A DNA stretch of 64,000 bases, from NCBI RefSeq assembly GCF_000633355.1, contig NZ_AYMQ01000033.1, positions 1 through 64,000 of the forward strand, read 5' to 3'. The stretch's first letter is position 1. Each line of letters starts with the position of its first letter. The position numbers and the translations under genes were made by a program. The notes beneath the pieces are model-generated. The model was not told the origin of the DNA. It did not search any database and saw only the letters and a program-made list of their open reading frames with translations. Positions 30,314-39,206 of this stretch are shown here, in pieces. This DNA is from Serratia sp. H1w (GTDB lineage Bacteria; Pseudomonadota; Gammaproteobacteria; Enterobacterales; Enterobacteriaceae).

Positions 30314-31279
30314 TCAGCTCCCTACCTGTGGCATCTCATCGTGCATAAAGGCGCGGATCACCTGCTGGAAGTTCTCATCGACGCGGAATCCCAACGCCAA
30401 TGCACGCTGTACGTCGAAGTTACCTGGCCAACTGGCGACAATGCGGTTGATCGCCTCATCCGGCACAAAGCTCACCCTGGCACAAGCCTGCTCACCGGCC
30501 ACTTCGCCCAGCGCGGCCAGCATCTGTTGCACCGTGACGCTGATGCCAGGCAGGTTGACGATGCGTGAGGTGCCGAACTGCGCGGCGGGCAACGTGGCGG
30601 CGTGGATAAAGTTGCTAACCACGGTGCCTGGGCTGGACAACCACAGTGCCAGCTCCGGGGAAACCGGGCAGACCGAAGGCTCGCCGTGCAGCGGTTCACG
30701 GATGATACCGCTGGCAAAGGAAGACGCCGCCTTATTGGGTTTGCCGGGGCGTACGCTGATGGTAGGCAGACGCAACACCCGAGCATCGACAAATCCTTTA
30801 CGGGCGTAATCGTTGATCAACAGCTCACACAAAGCCTTCTGTGCGCCATAGGAGGACTGTGGCTTGACGGCGCAATCATCGGTGACGGTCGCCGGAAGCT
30901 GGCCGCCAAACACCGCCAGCGAGCTGGTGAAGATAAACTTCATTGCAGGAGCATTACGGCGAGCGGCCTCCAACAGTTGGCGCGTTGCATCAAAGTTCAC
31001 CTGCATCCCGAGATCGAAGTCGCTTTCCGCATGACTGCTGACGATGGCGGCCAGATGAAACAACACGCCGCAATCGCTGTCGATCAACTGCTCGGCAGCG
31101 CTGGGTTGGGTAAGATCGAGCGCCAGGCAGCGGACTCGAGGATCGGCAATCGGAGCATTAGGCTGCTGGATATCTGCCAGCACCAACTCGTCAAAAGGTA
31201 ATGTCGTATTGTCTTGCAGTAATGCGGCAGCCAAGCGTTGACCCAAAAAACCGGCTCCACCGGTGATGATGATTTTCAT
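30314..31279 (-). CDS. denD: NAD-dependent epimerase/dehydrogenase, D-erythronate dehydrogenase-like
   Basis: A 321-residue extended short-chain dehydrogenase. The Rossmann motif TGGAGFLGQRLA is at the N terminus, and the catalytic YxxxK is seen in SSYGAQKALCELL. The sequence has the look of DenD, which oxidises D-erythronate at C2 to 2-oxo-tetronate. The name is moderately sure. The partner enzymes of that pathway (isomerase OtnI, kinase OtnK, decarboxylase OtnC) are not encoded nearby. The ATG at 31279 is used; the 36-codon upstream extension overlaps the regulator gene and is unlikely. It sits between the DeoR regulator and the GntP permease. Confidence 0.75.
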   Translation of the reverse strand: MKIIITGGAGFLGQRLAAALLQDNTTLPFDELVLADIQQPNAPIADPRVRCLALDLTQPSAAEQLIDSDCGVLFHLAAIVSSHAESDFDLGMQVNFDATRQLLEAARRNAPAMKFIFTSSLAVFGGQLPATVTDDCAVKPQSSYGAQKALCELLINDYARKGFVDARVLRLPTISVRPGKPNKAASSFASGIIREPLHGEPSVCPVSPELALWLSSPGTVVSNFIHAATLPAAQFGTSRIVNLPGISVTVQQMLAALGEVAGEQACARVSFVPDEAINRIVASWPGNFDVQRALALGFRVDENFQQVIRAFMHDEMPQVGS

Positions 31280-31313
31280 GGTTATGTTCCTTTTCCTGTA
31301 GGGATTGTGGTTA

Positions 31314-32081
31314 TCAGAGGTTGATGTTGTGTAGCCGCACTCCACGTTCCTGGAGTTGTTGCAGCGTTTCTGGTGGTAGGGCGGCATCGCAGATAATGTC
31401 GTCGAGTGCCGTTAGCGGGCAGACGCGAAACATGCCGTACTTGCCGTATTTACTGCTGTCGGAGACCAGCACCTTGCGCCGGGCCACGTCCAGCAGCGCC
31501 TGTTTCACCAGGACTTTTTCTTCGTGCGGAGTGGAGACGCCATGCTCCAGATCCCAGGAACTGGTGCTGATAAAGGCCACGTCGATATTCAGCGTGCGCA
31601 ACAGCATGGCGGCGCAGCTGCCAACGCAGGAGTAGTTACGTTGATCGACCCGCCCGCCGGTATGAAACAGGTTGAGCTGCGGGCGGTTCATCAGATGCTG
31701 GATAATGGAAAAGTCGTTGGTGACTACGGTCAGGTTGAAGCGTTCCGCCAGTTGGCGGGCGATCTCGAAGCTGGTGGTGCCGGCATCCAGATAGACCACC
31801 TGGCCATCCTCAACCAGCCCGGCGGCATACTTACCGATGGCCCGTTTTTGCCGGTGATGCAGTTGGGCCTTTTCCTTGTAGGCCAGCTCCTGGCGTAGTG
31901 CGTCACTCAAGCGTACGCCGCCGCTGACGCTGATCACCTTGCCTTCCTCTTCCAGTTGATGGATGTCTCGCCTGACCGTCATATGTGAAACGCTCATCAA
32001 CTCGGCCAGGGCCACGATGGTGACCAACTGATACTCATGTACATAGCGATAGATAAAATCGCGGCGTTCCGATGGGATCAT
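31314..32081 (-). CDS. DeoR/GlpR family transcriptional regulator (of the denD-gntP unit)
   Basis: A 255-residue DeoR-type regulator. An N-terminal helix-turn-helix (VTIVALAELMSVSHMTVRRDIHQLEEEGKVISVSGG) is joined to the sugar-phosphate-sensing domain (VYLDAGTTSFEIARQL; VVTNDFSIIQHLM; FHTGGRVDQRNYSCVG). It is the first gene of the regulator-denD-gntP series and probably controls it in response to a phosphorylated intermediate. The ribosome site GGAGACGAG is good. Confidence 0.92.
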   Translation of the reverse strand: MIPSERRDFIYRYVHEYQLVTIVALAELMSVSHMTVRRDIHQLEEEGKVISVSGGVRLSDALRQELAYKEKAQLHHRQKRAIGKYAAGLVEDGQVVYLDAGTTSFEIARQLAERFNLTVVTNDFSIIQHLMNRPQLNLFHTGGRVDQRNYSCVGSCAAMLLRTLNIDVAFISTSSWDLEHGVSTPHEEKVLVKQALLDVARRKVLVSDSSKYGKYGMFRVCPLTALDDIICDAALPPETLQQLQERGVRLHNINL

Positions 32082-32339
32082 TCTCGTCTCCGGGTCGGTA
32101 GCGATGGTGCCGCTGGGGGGCTGTTATTTTTTGTTATGTCATTCATATTTCATCATTTGATTTAACAAATAAACGATGAGTATCACAAAAGCGTTGGTGA
32201 GAAGAGAAGGGTAATATCTTTGATATTCATATAGTTGATGGTTGTTACTGTCAGGGAGGGGCTAACAGAAGCTTGTGATGAAAAGTGTGATATCTAACAA
32301 AAACGAGCAGGGCCGCTGGCGCAGCCCGGTGGGGAAGGG
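32082..32339. other. Intergenic region between two sugar-catabolic units
   Basis: This 258-base AT-rich stretch is upstream of the DeoR gene at 31314-32081 and downstream of the second DeoR gene. It has several TTTGTTA/TAACAAA-like words, for instance near 32128 and 32161-32168, that could be DeoR-type operator halves. I cannot define a site with confidence. Confidence 0.4.
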
Positions 32340-33107
32340 TTATGGCTGGTCTTGCACACTCAGCAGGGCGATGCCGGCATCCTGGTAATCCGCTGCGTCT
32401 TCTGGCAGGCGATCGAGCACGATGGTGTCGATCTGCGCCGGGGTGGCGAACTGTGCCAGAGAGGTGTTACTCAACTTGGTATGATCGCAGACCACGATCA
32501 CCTGGTTGGCGTGCTCCACCATGCTGCGCTTGGTTTCCGCCAGCATGATATCCGCCACACAGGCCCCTTGCTTGAGCGACAGGGCGTTCACTCCCATAAA
32601 GGCCTTATCAATATTCAGCGTATCCAACAGGGAACGGCCATTGATCGCCACCGCGCAGTGATAACCTTTTTTGACGATGCCGCCGAGCAGCACGATCTGG
32701 ATCGAATCCACATCCTCCAGGCTTTTGGCGATCATAAAGTCGTTGGTGATCACCGTAATATTACGGCGCTGGCGGATATGGCGGGCAATCTGCAAGGTGG
32801 TGGTGCCGGTATCGAGCACGATGATGTCGCCGTCTTCCACCAGGCTGGCCGCCAACTGGCCAATCTGCTCTTTGGAAGCCAGGTTCACCTCTTCACGCTG
32901 ATCGGAGCTGATTTCAAAGCTGGCGCGGGTGCGCAGGATCGCGCCACCGTGGGTGCGAGTGAGCATACCAGCGTCTTCCAGAATACGCAGATCGGTGCGG
33001 ATTGTGGCACCCGAAACGTTGAAACGTTCGCTCATTTCGCCGACGGACAGCTTGCGCTTCTCTTTCAAAATAGTGAGAAGCTTTTCCTGGCGTTCCTCTG
33101 CGTACAT
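32340..33107 (-). CDS. DeoR/GlpR family transcriptional regulator (of the aldolase-kinase unit)
   Basis: A 255-residue DeoR-type regulator. The N-terminal winged helix (LSVGEMSERFNVSGATIRTDLRILEDAGMLTRTHGG) is followed by the effector domain (IIVLDTGTTTLQIARHI; VITNDFMIAKSL; LLGGIVKKGYHCAVG-like). The ATG at 33107 has a GGGAGTGGG ribosome site; the frame extends 28 codons further up without family similarity. It is the last gene of the deoC-like, kinase, fucP-like, VOC series. Its position suggests it controls that unit, with a sugar phosphate as inducer. Confidence 0.92.
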   Translation of the reverse strand: MYAEERQEKLLTILKEKRKLSVGEMSERFNVSGATIRTDLRILEDAGMLTRTHGGAILRTRASFEISSDQREEVNLASKEQIGQLAASLVEDGDIIVLDTGTTTLQIARHIRQRRNITVITNDFMIAKSLEDVDSIQIVLLGGIVKKGYHCAVAINGRSLLDTLNIDKAFMGVNALSLKQGACVADIMLAETKRSMVEHANQVIVVCDHTKLSNTSLAQFATPAQIDTIVLDRLPEDAADYQDAGIALLSVQDQP

Positions 33108-33242
33108 ACCCACTCCCGGCCTGCTCAACGATGTGCGGCTAATATACCCCGCACATGCGTTGCTGGCAAAAGCGGTATTTCGGCGTGGCAAAGTCGACTC
33201 ATGTGGTTCCCCTCCATACTTGGGGAACCAATAACATGCAAA

Positions 33243-33644
33243 TTACAGCGGCTGATTAAACTCTACCCGCTCACCGTCTGGCCCGGCGATCATAAAATAG
33301 CGCACACCGTTGCGGCCACTGGGTTGCAGCGTAGGGCCTTCCGTCAGCGGATAACCCAACTCGGTTACCCAACGTTGTGCCGCAGCCAGATCGTCAACCC
33401 GTAGCGCAACATGGTCGATCCCCAAGCTGGCCGCGTCGCGCGTTTGCCCCTGCCAGGGGAGCTGATACAGTTCCAACGTTAGTTCGCACAATGTCAGAAA
33501 GCTTACCTCGATGCTGCCTTGCGGATCTTCCAGCGTGAGCGACTGGCTGGTGGTAAAACCGAGCGAATGATAGAAGCGGGTAGCCCGTTCGATATCCGCA
33601 CTGCGCAGACCGATATGCGCCAGACCACTGATTGGGTTTGTCAT
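33243..33644 (-). CDS. VOC (glyoxalase/dioxygenase superfamily) protein
   Basis: A 133-residue vicinal-oxygen-chelate protein with two beta-alpha-beta-beta-beta modules. Candidate metal ligands are His10 (LAHIGL), a Glu near 58 (TLELYQ), His near 78 (IDHVAL) and Glu near 128 (GERVEFNQ), the usual H/E/H/E set. The activity could be isomerase, epimerase or lyase. Because it is locked between the FucP-like symporter (1-base gap) and a DeoR regulator, a role in sugar or sugar-phosphate handling is likely but unproven. Confidence 0.82.
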   Translation of the reverse strand: MTNPISGLAHIGLRSADIERATRFYHSLGFTTSQSLTLEDPQGSIEVSFLTLCELTLELYQLPWQGQTRDAASLGIDHVALRVDDLAAAQRWVTELGYPLTEGPTLQPSGRNGVRYFMIAGPDGERVEFNQPL

Positions 33645-33645
33645 G

Positions 33646-34977
33646 TCAGATCCCCTTTTTCACGCAGTAGAACCCGTAAAACGCCACGTAAGCAAAGCAG
33701 AGCAGCGGTACCGCAAAGGCGATTTGCATGTTGCCGCCGTTGGCATCGGAGATCATCCCCATAATCAACGGCACCACCGCGCCACCGATGATCGACATCA
33801 CCACGATTGAGCCCGCTACCTGCGTTTCCTCCCCCAGCCCCTTGATGGTGAGGCCGAAGTTGGTTGGCCAGCACAGCGCCATACAGAAGTTGGTGCCCAT
33901 GATGGCCACTACGGCGAACAGGCTGTGAATATTAACGGCCAACAGCAGCAACAGCACGCAGATAGAGCAGAACACGCCCAGCAGCAGCGCCGGGTTGAAT
34001 TTCTTCATCAGCGCGGTGGTGACCACTTTCCCGGCACAGTAACAAACCAGCGTGGCGATCAACCAATAGGTGGCCGAGTGCTCGGTGGTGCCATGCTCAA
34101 TCATCTGCACGAAGCGAATGGTGAAGCTCCATAGCCCCACCTGCGCGCCGACATACAGGAACTGCGAAAGCACCCCAAGACGAAAGCGCGGCAGAGCGAA
34201 CAGGATGCGCAGTGACTGTGCCAACGGTTTGCCGCCGGAGCTTTGTGAGTTTTGCGTCTTACAAGCGGGGAATTTAACCGCCACAAAGATCAGCGCCAGC
34301 ACCACCAACACCGACCCGATGATCAGATACGGCGTGACCACCTGCGACACCATCTGGGTGCGAGCTGCCTCGGCCAGTTCGGCGGGCATCTGCAAGAGTT
34401 GCTCGTGGGTGGGATCGTTTTTGCCGAATACCAGTTGCTGGCCGATCAGCACCCCGAAGATCACTCCCAGCGAGTTAAAGATCTGCGAGAAGTTGATACG
34501 CTGGGTCGAGGTTTCCAGCGGGCCGAGCAGGCTGGAATAGGTGTTGGCGGAGGTTTCCAGGAACGACAGCCCGGCGGCGATCACCCCCAGACAGGCCAGG
34601 AAAGCGCCGTAGGTCATGATTTGCGCAGCGGGGATAAACAGAAAACAGCCGAGTGCATACAGACACAGGCCGATCACGATCGCCACCTTGTAGGAGTAGC
34701 GCTTGATCACTGCCGCAGCGGGCAGCGCCACCAGAAAATAGCCGAGGAAGAAGATCGACTGCACCAACGCGGTTTGGGTATCGGTGAGGTCGAACCCCTT
34801 TTTGAACTGGGCGATCAGGATATCGTTAAGGTTACCGGCCATGCCCCACAGGGCAAACAGGCAACAGACCAGCATCAGCTGTAGCCAGGGCGTGGCGGGG
34901 AGGTAGGCACTGCGGTCAATAGCGGGGGCCGCAGCCTGTTCCGCCGTATGGGTTTTACCGATCAGGGAGTCGCTCAT
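33646..34977 (-). CDS. FucP-like sugar:proton symporter (MFS)
   Basis: A 443-residue major facilitator of the fucose:proton symporter family with 12 predicted membrane helices. Family blocks are clear: LFALWGMAGNLNDILIAQFKK with the Asp of helix 1, LSFLETSANTYSSLLGP with the Glu of helix 4, and RINFSQIFNSLG. The start codon overlaps the kinase stop (ATGA). Substrates of the family include L-fucose, glucose/galactose and deoxyribose (DeoP). Its neighbours (kinase, DeoC-like aldolase) point to a pentose, deoxypentose or ketose. Confidence 0.9.
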   Translation of the reverse strand: MSDSLIGKTHTAEQAAAPAIDRSAYLPATPWLQLMLVCCLFALWGMAGNLNDILIAQFKKGFDLTDTQTALVQSIFFLGYFLVALPAAAVIKRYSYKVAIVIGLCLYALGCFLFIPAAQIMTYGAFLACLGVIAAGLSFLETSANTYSSLLGPLETSTQRINFSQIFNSLGVIFGVLIGQQLVFGKNDPTHEQLLQMPAELAEAARTQMVSQVVTPYLIIGSVLVVLALIFVAVKFPACKTQNSQSSGGKPLAQSLRILFALPRFRLGVLSQFLYVGAQVGLWSFTIRFVQMIEHGTTEHSATYWLIATLVCYCAGKVVTTALMKKFNPALLLGVFCSICVLLLLLAVNIHSLFAVVAIMGTNFCMALCWPTNFGLTIKGLGEETQVAGSIVVMSIIGGAVVPLIMGMISDANGGNMQIAFAVPLLCFAYVAFYGFYCVKKGI

Positions 34978-36497
34978 AGTGATTTTCCTTGGTCCGTAGA
35001 GAAAGCGCTAATGGCATCCAACTGCTGATACAGGGGTTGGGCCTGACGATAGAGCTGTTCGAACAGCTCAAAGCAGCGCAGGTAGTGTTCATGTAAACGG
35101 GGATCCGGCATAAATTCCCGTTCGACGCTGACGGTACGGCCGACGCCCTGGGCAAAACTGTCGAACAGGCCAATGCCGACACCTGCGATGATGGCGCAAC
35201 CGGTAGTCCCGTTTTCCTGATTACGGGTTTGCAGGATCGGCAGGTTGTAGGCCGAGGCTTTGATTTGCAGCCACAGCGCACTGCGCGCACCACCGCCGGA
35301 GGCGATCATGGCGTCCGGCTCCGGCGTACAACGCCGCAGCTGTTGCAGATTGCGCAGCGCGGCCAATGCGACGCCTTCCAACACCGCGCGGTAGAGATGC
35401 TCCTGGCGATGCTTGCGCTGCAAACCGAAGAACTGCGCCCGGGAGTTGGTGTGCTCTGCCAAACGTTCGCCGGTGAGATAGGGCAGGAACAGCAGCCCTT
35501 CCGCGCCCGGAGTCACTTCCGCTGCCAGATCGAGCATCTGCTGGTGGCTGAGACGGCTATCGTTAAGCGCCATCCGTGCCCAGCGCATCGCATCGCCGCC
35601 GGCATCCAGAATGGTAAAACCGCCCCAGGCTGGGTTGGCCAGATGCAGGTTATTGATCCAGGGATCGAGCAACGGTTGCCTGGCGACCACGGTCAATAAG
35701 GTTGAGGTGCCGGTACTGTCCGAGGCGGTGCCGGGCTGATACACCCCAGATCCCAATAGCGTGGCGGCCATATCGGCCGCACCGGCCACCACCGGGATCC
35801 CCAACGGTAAACCGGTAGCGGCTGCTGCGGCCTGGTCGATCTGGCCGATCACATCGCTGGAGAGGTGCAGTTCAGGCAGTTGATCGCGCCGCAGTTGAAA
35901 CTGGCTGAGCGCGGCTGCCGACCATGACTGCGTGCTGCTGTCCATCAGGTAATAGCAGGAGGCTTCGCTGTAATCAGTGGCACGCACGCCGCATAACCGG
36001 AAGTTGATGTAGTCTTTCGGCATCAGTACCGTGGCGACACGCGCCCACAGTTCAGGATGATTTTCCTGCAGCCACCACAGCTTGAAGGCGGGCCAGGCGG
36101 CTGTGGGCGGATTGTTTAACAGTGCCAACCACGGCTCCTGGGCTTGTCGCTGTTTAAAGCGCTCTACCTGCGGCTGCGAACGTTTGTCGTTCCACAGCAA
36201 GGCGCGATCGACCACCAGTTTGCCATCGGCATCCAGCAGCACGGTGCCATGCATCTGGCCGCAGACGCCTACGGCGGCAATGCGAAGACGATATTCAGCA
36301 AAGCGGGCCAGCAGCTCCTGAATACATTCGCAGGCGCTATGCCACCATAACGACGGTGGCTGCTCTGCCCATCCCGCCTGCGGCGTGATTTGATCGTATT
36401 CGCGCTGGGCGAAGCCGAGGATTTCTCCGGTGCACATGACCAGCCCGGCGCGAGTGCTGCCGGTGCCGACATCAAGGGTAAGAAGTAAGTCTTTCAT
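34974..36497 (-). CDS. FGGY family carbohydrate kinase
   Basis: A 507-residue sugar kinase of the FGGY family (xylulokinase, glycerol kinase and AI-2 kinase relatives). The phosphate-1 motif is LTLDVGTGSTRAGLV. The substrate-binding GVCGQMHG, the GTGTSTLLT phosphate-2 region, and the C-terminal ASGGGARSALWLQIKAS signature are also visible. The ATG at 36497 has a GGAGTG ribosome site; the frame is open 23 codons further. It lies between the aldolase and symporter genes. Its exact substrate cannot be read from the sequence. Confidence 0.92.
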   Translation of the reverse strand: MKDLLLTLDVGTGSTRAGLVMCTGEILGFAQREYDQITPQAGWAEQPPSLWWHSACECIQELLARFAEYRLRIAAVGVCGQMHGTVLLDADGKLVVDRALLWNDKRSQPQVERFKQRQAQEPWLALLNNPPTAAWPAFKLWWLQENHPELWARVATVLMPKDYINFRLCGVRATDYSEASCYYLMDSSTQSWSAAALSQFQLRRDQLPELHLSSDVIGQIDQAAAAATGLPLGIPVVAGAADMAATLLGSGVYQPGTASDSTGTSTLLTVVARQPLLDPWINNLHLANPAWGGFTILDAGGDAMRWARMALNDSRLSHQQMLDLAAEVTPGAEGLLFLPYLTGERLAEHTNSRAQFFGLQRKHRQEHLYRAVLEGVALAALRNLQQLRRCTPEPDAMIASGGGARSALWLQIKASAYNLPILQTRNQENGTTGCAIIAGVGIGLFDSFAQGVGRTVSVEREFMPDPRLHEHYLRCFELFEQLYRQAQPLYQQLDAISAFSTDQGKSL

Positions 36498-36578
36498 TTT
36501 ATTATCACTCCGGTTAGGGCGACGGCAGTCACCCCGAGAAGCGTCACGCTGGTGCATTAAAAGCACCGCGTATCTGTT

Positions 36579-37292
36579 TTAGTTATCGTTCAGTTCCGGG
36601 AATAGGCCTGGGTCTTGCTCCAACTGCTCCAGCACCTGTTGGGTGGCATTGGCGCTCATACCGAAGCGGCGCACGCCCAGGCGATACAGCGCCCGCACCG
36701 TATCCAGATCGCGGATACCGCCTGCCCCTTTGATCTGAATGCGACCCCGCAACTGATCGGCAATGATCGCCACCTTCTCTGGTGTGGCTCCGGTCGGTGC
36801 CCAACCGGTGGAGGTTTTCACCCAGGCCATTCCCACTTCCACCGCGATATCGCATACCTTGCGGATTTGCTCTTCGTTCAGGTAGTGCGTTTCCAGAATG
36901 ACCTTGGCCGGCACTGGCGCAGCCGCTGCCACCACACGGCGCAGATCTTCACGCACATAGTCGTAGTCGCCGGACAGCACCTTGCCGATATTCACCACCA
37001 TATCCACTTCGCGAGCGCCATCGACAATCAACTGGCGTACCTCTTGCACCTTGATGTCGGTGGCATGCGCACCTGCGGGGAAGCCGACCGGGCCGCCGAT
37101 CATCACGTCCGCACGGCCCTGTTCTGGCAGCAGGGTACTGAGGAAACGTGTCCAGCACGGCAGCACGTGTACCGAGATGATGCGATAGCGGCTAGCCAAC
37201 TCGGCACAGTGGCGGACGTCCGCTTCGGTGTTGGTGGCCTGCACCGCGCTGAGATCGATAAGCCGTGCCATGCGTTTTTTTGTTTCATTCAT
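36579..37292 (-). CDS. Deoxyribose-phosphate aldolase (DeoC/LacD-type class I aldolase)
   Basis: A 237-residue class I aldolase of the DeoC family, with a TIM barrel. The Schiff-base lysine is Lys159 in AWVKTSTGW, with the supporting Asp97 (EVDMV) and Lys188 (IKGAGGI) in their expected places. It would cleave a phosphorylated sugar, classically deoxyribose 5-phosphate to acetaldehyde and glyceraldehyde 3-phosphate. The ATG at 37292 has an AGAGGAA ribosome site; the long upstream extension of the frame is not coding-like. It is the first gene of a catabolic unit with a kinase and a symporter, so it is not the nucleoside-salvage deoC, which normally sits with deoABD. Confidence 0.88.
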   Translation of the reverse strand: MNETKKRMARLIDLSAVQATNTEADVRHCAELASRYRIISVHVLPCWTRFLSTLLPEQGRADVMIGGPVGFPAGAHATDIKVQEVRQLIVDGAREVDMVVNIGKVLSGDYDYVREDLRRVVAAAAPVPAKVILETHYLNEEQIRKVCDIAVEVGMAWVKTSTGWAPTGATPEKVAIIADQLRGRIQIKGAGGIRDLDTVRALYRLGVRRFGMSANATQQVLEQLEQDPGLFPELNDN

Positions 37293-37519
37293 TGTTAATT
37301 CCTCTCTTTTGCTTTCATTTGATTTTATGTTTGCACCATATACGTTTTCATATGCATTTAAAAAGGCAATATTGAGTAAATGTGATCTGTTTTGCAGTTT
37401 TTTTGATCGCTTTGGCGCTGAGGAGGGCTGGTTCAGGACAAGAAACGAGCGGAGGCAGCCGAGAAAATCGACGAGTGACGTTTTTTTCAACATTCAACTC
37501 GTTGAATGCTTGATAAGTG
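37293..37519. other. Intergenic region between the aldolase unit and tRNA-Leu
   Basis: No gene is visible. The part nearest the aldolase start (about 37300-37400) is AT-rich and should hold the promoter and operator of the leftward catabolic operon. The remainder leads to the tRNA promoter. Confidence 0.4.
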
Positions 37520-37547
37520 TTGCGTGCGACAAGTGGGAAGGTATAAT
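37520..37547 (+). promoter_or_regulatory. Promoter of tRNA-Leu(CAA)
   Basis: A -35 TTGCGT (37520-37525), a 16-base spacer and a -10 TATAAT (37542-37547) are followed by a GC-rich discriminator (GCCCAC). That discriminator is typical of stringently controlled stable-RNA promoters. Confidence 0.85.
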
Positions 37548-37575
37548 GCCCACGTTTTCCGCATACTACTTCAGT

Positions 37576-37660
37576 GCCGAAGTGGCGAAATCGGTAGACG
37601 CAGTTGATTCAAAATCAACCGTAGAGATACGTGCCGGTTCGAGTCCGGCCTTCGGCACCA
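37576..37660 (+). tRNA. leuX: tRNA-Leu(CAA)
   Basis: An 85-base tRNA with acceptor stem GCCGAAG/CTTCGGC, an encoded CCA end, the long variable arm of a leucine tRNA, and the T-loop GGTTCGAGTCC. The anticodon stem GTTGA/TCAAC encloses a seven-base loop with anticodon CAA. In E. coli the matching gene, leuX, is a classic integration site. Here a P4-type integrase gene starts about 200 bases downstream, so the 3' end of this tRNA is the likely attL. Confidence 0.96.
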
Positions 37661-37673
37661 TCGGAACATCAAT

Positions 37674-37697
37674 AGACGTCAACGGACGTCTTTTTTT
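37674..37697 (+). terminator. Rho-independent terminator of tRNA-Leu
   Basis: A seven-base stem AGACGTC/GACGTCT with an AACG loop is followed by six more T. It lies 13 bases after the tRNA. Confidence 0.9.
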
Positions 37698-37858
37698 GTG
37701 CCTGAAATCCAGTATCCGCAAGGCTTTCCTCGCTTTTTCACTCAACCTAAGTCAACCTGATTCAATCTACATCAACTTACTGATGCGGGTACAACTGCGG
37801 GTATATCCCGGTTCGATAATATTTGTACCCATACAGAACCCTTGAAAGGATACTCATC

Positions 37859-39106
37859 ATGGCTCTGAGTGATGTGAAGGTTCGTTCGGCTAAGCCTGAA
37901 GAAAAAGCCTATAAACTAACTGACGGTGAAGGCATGGTTTTGCTGGTTCACCCTAACGGTTCCAAATATTGGCGGCTTCGTTATCGCTTCGGCGGCAAAG
38001 AGAAGATGCTAGCGTTGGGGAAATACCCCGAAGTATCGTTGGCGGATGCCAGGGCACGCCGGGATGAAGCCCGTAAGCTGTTAGCAAACAGCGTCGATCC
38101 CAGTGAGAACAAGAAAGCCGTTAAGGTAGAGCAGGAGCAAGAGGCGATAACGTTTGAAGTGGTTGCCAGAGACTGGCACGTCAGCAATCAGAAGTGGTCT
38201 GCATCGCATAGCGCTCGTGTTTTGAAAAGTCTGGAGGATAATCTTTTTGATGCCATTGGTAAGCGGAACATTGCAGACCTCAAGACACGGGATCTGCTTT
38301 TCCCCATCAAAGCGGTGGAGTCGTCCGGGCGTCTCGAAGTTGCGGCTCGTTTGCAACAGCGAACTACCGCGATTATGCGCTTTGCTGTGCAGAGCGGATT
38401 AATTGATTACAACCCTGCGCAAGAGATTGCTGGTGCGGTTGCTATGGCGAAAAGACAGCATCGTGCTGCGCTAGAACTCAATCGCATTCCTGAATTACTT
38501 CATCGCATTGATCACTACTCTGGCAGGCCGTTAACCCGGCTTGCTGTCGAACTTACCTTGTTAGTCTTTATCCGTTCAAGTGAACTGCGATTTGCCCGCT
38601 GGTCAGAAGTCGATTTTGAAACGGCCATGTGGACGATTCCGGGAGAGCGTGAACCACTGGAAGGAGTTAAGCATTCTCAGCGTGGTTCGAAGATGCGGAC
38701 CCCCCATCTTGTTCCCTTATCGCGTCAGGCCTTAGCTATTCTGGAAAAGATCAAAAGTATGAACGGGAACCGAGAGCTGATTTTCGTGGGCGATCACGAT
38801 CCGCGTAAGCCGATGAGTGAGAATACGGTGAATAAGGCGCTGCGGGTGATGGGCTACGATACAAAAACGGAAGTGTGTGGGCATGGTTTCAGGACGATGG
38901 CGTGTAGTTCACTTATTGAATCAGGATTGTGGTCGAGGGATGCAGTGGAGCGGCAGATGAGCCATCAGGAGCGTAGTTCTGTGCGTGCGGCTTACATCCA
39001 TAAGGCGGAGCACTTGGGTGAGCGTAGGCTGATGCTGCAGTGGTGGGCTGATTATCTTGATGCCAATCGGGAGATAGGGGTAAGTCCGTTTGATTTTGGA
39101 AAGTAA
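37859..39106 (+). CDS. P4/CP4-type tyrosine integrase of the genomic island
   Basis: A 415-residue site-specific recombinase. It has an N-terminal DUF4102-type arm-binding domain (MALSDVKVRSAKPEEKAYKLTDGEGM...), a central core-binding domain, and a C-terminal catalytic domain. Catalytic residues visible are Arg in LVFIRSSELRFARWSE, the HGFR motif (CGHGFRTMACS), and the Tyr nucleophile in RAAYIHKAEHLGERR. The start at 37859 has a GAAAGGA ribosome site. It directs integration into the adjacent tRNA-Leu gene, and the AlpA-type protein near 60500 could be its excision regulator. It is full length and looks intact. Confidence 0.95.
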   Translation: MALSDVKVRSAKPEEKAYKLTDGEGMVLLVHPNGSKYWRLRYRFGGKEKMLALGKYPEVSLADARARRDEARKLLANSVDPSENKKAVKVEQEQEAITFEVVARDWHVSNQKWSASHSARVLKSLEDNLFDAIGKRNIADLKTRDLLFPIKAVESSGRLEVAARLQQRTTAIMRFAVQSGLIDYNPAQEIAGAVAMAKRQHRAALELNRIPELLHRIDHYSGRPLTRLAVELTLLVFIRSSELRFARWSEVDFETAMWTIPGEREPLEGVKHSQRGSKMRTPHLVPLSRQALAILEKIKSMNGNRELIFVGDHDPRKPMSENTVNKALRVMGYDTKTEVCGHGFRTMACSSLIESGLWSRDAVERQMSHQERSSVRAAYIHKAEHLGERRLMLQWWADYLDANREIGVSPFDFGK

Positions 39107-39206
39107 CACCAAAATATTTTTCTATCATGAATTCGCAAGATAAATGAGAATAATCATGAGGTTAGTGAGCCCATGATGCATAGCGACAATGACATCGTTA
39201 AAAAGT

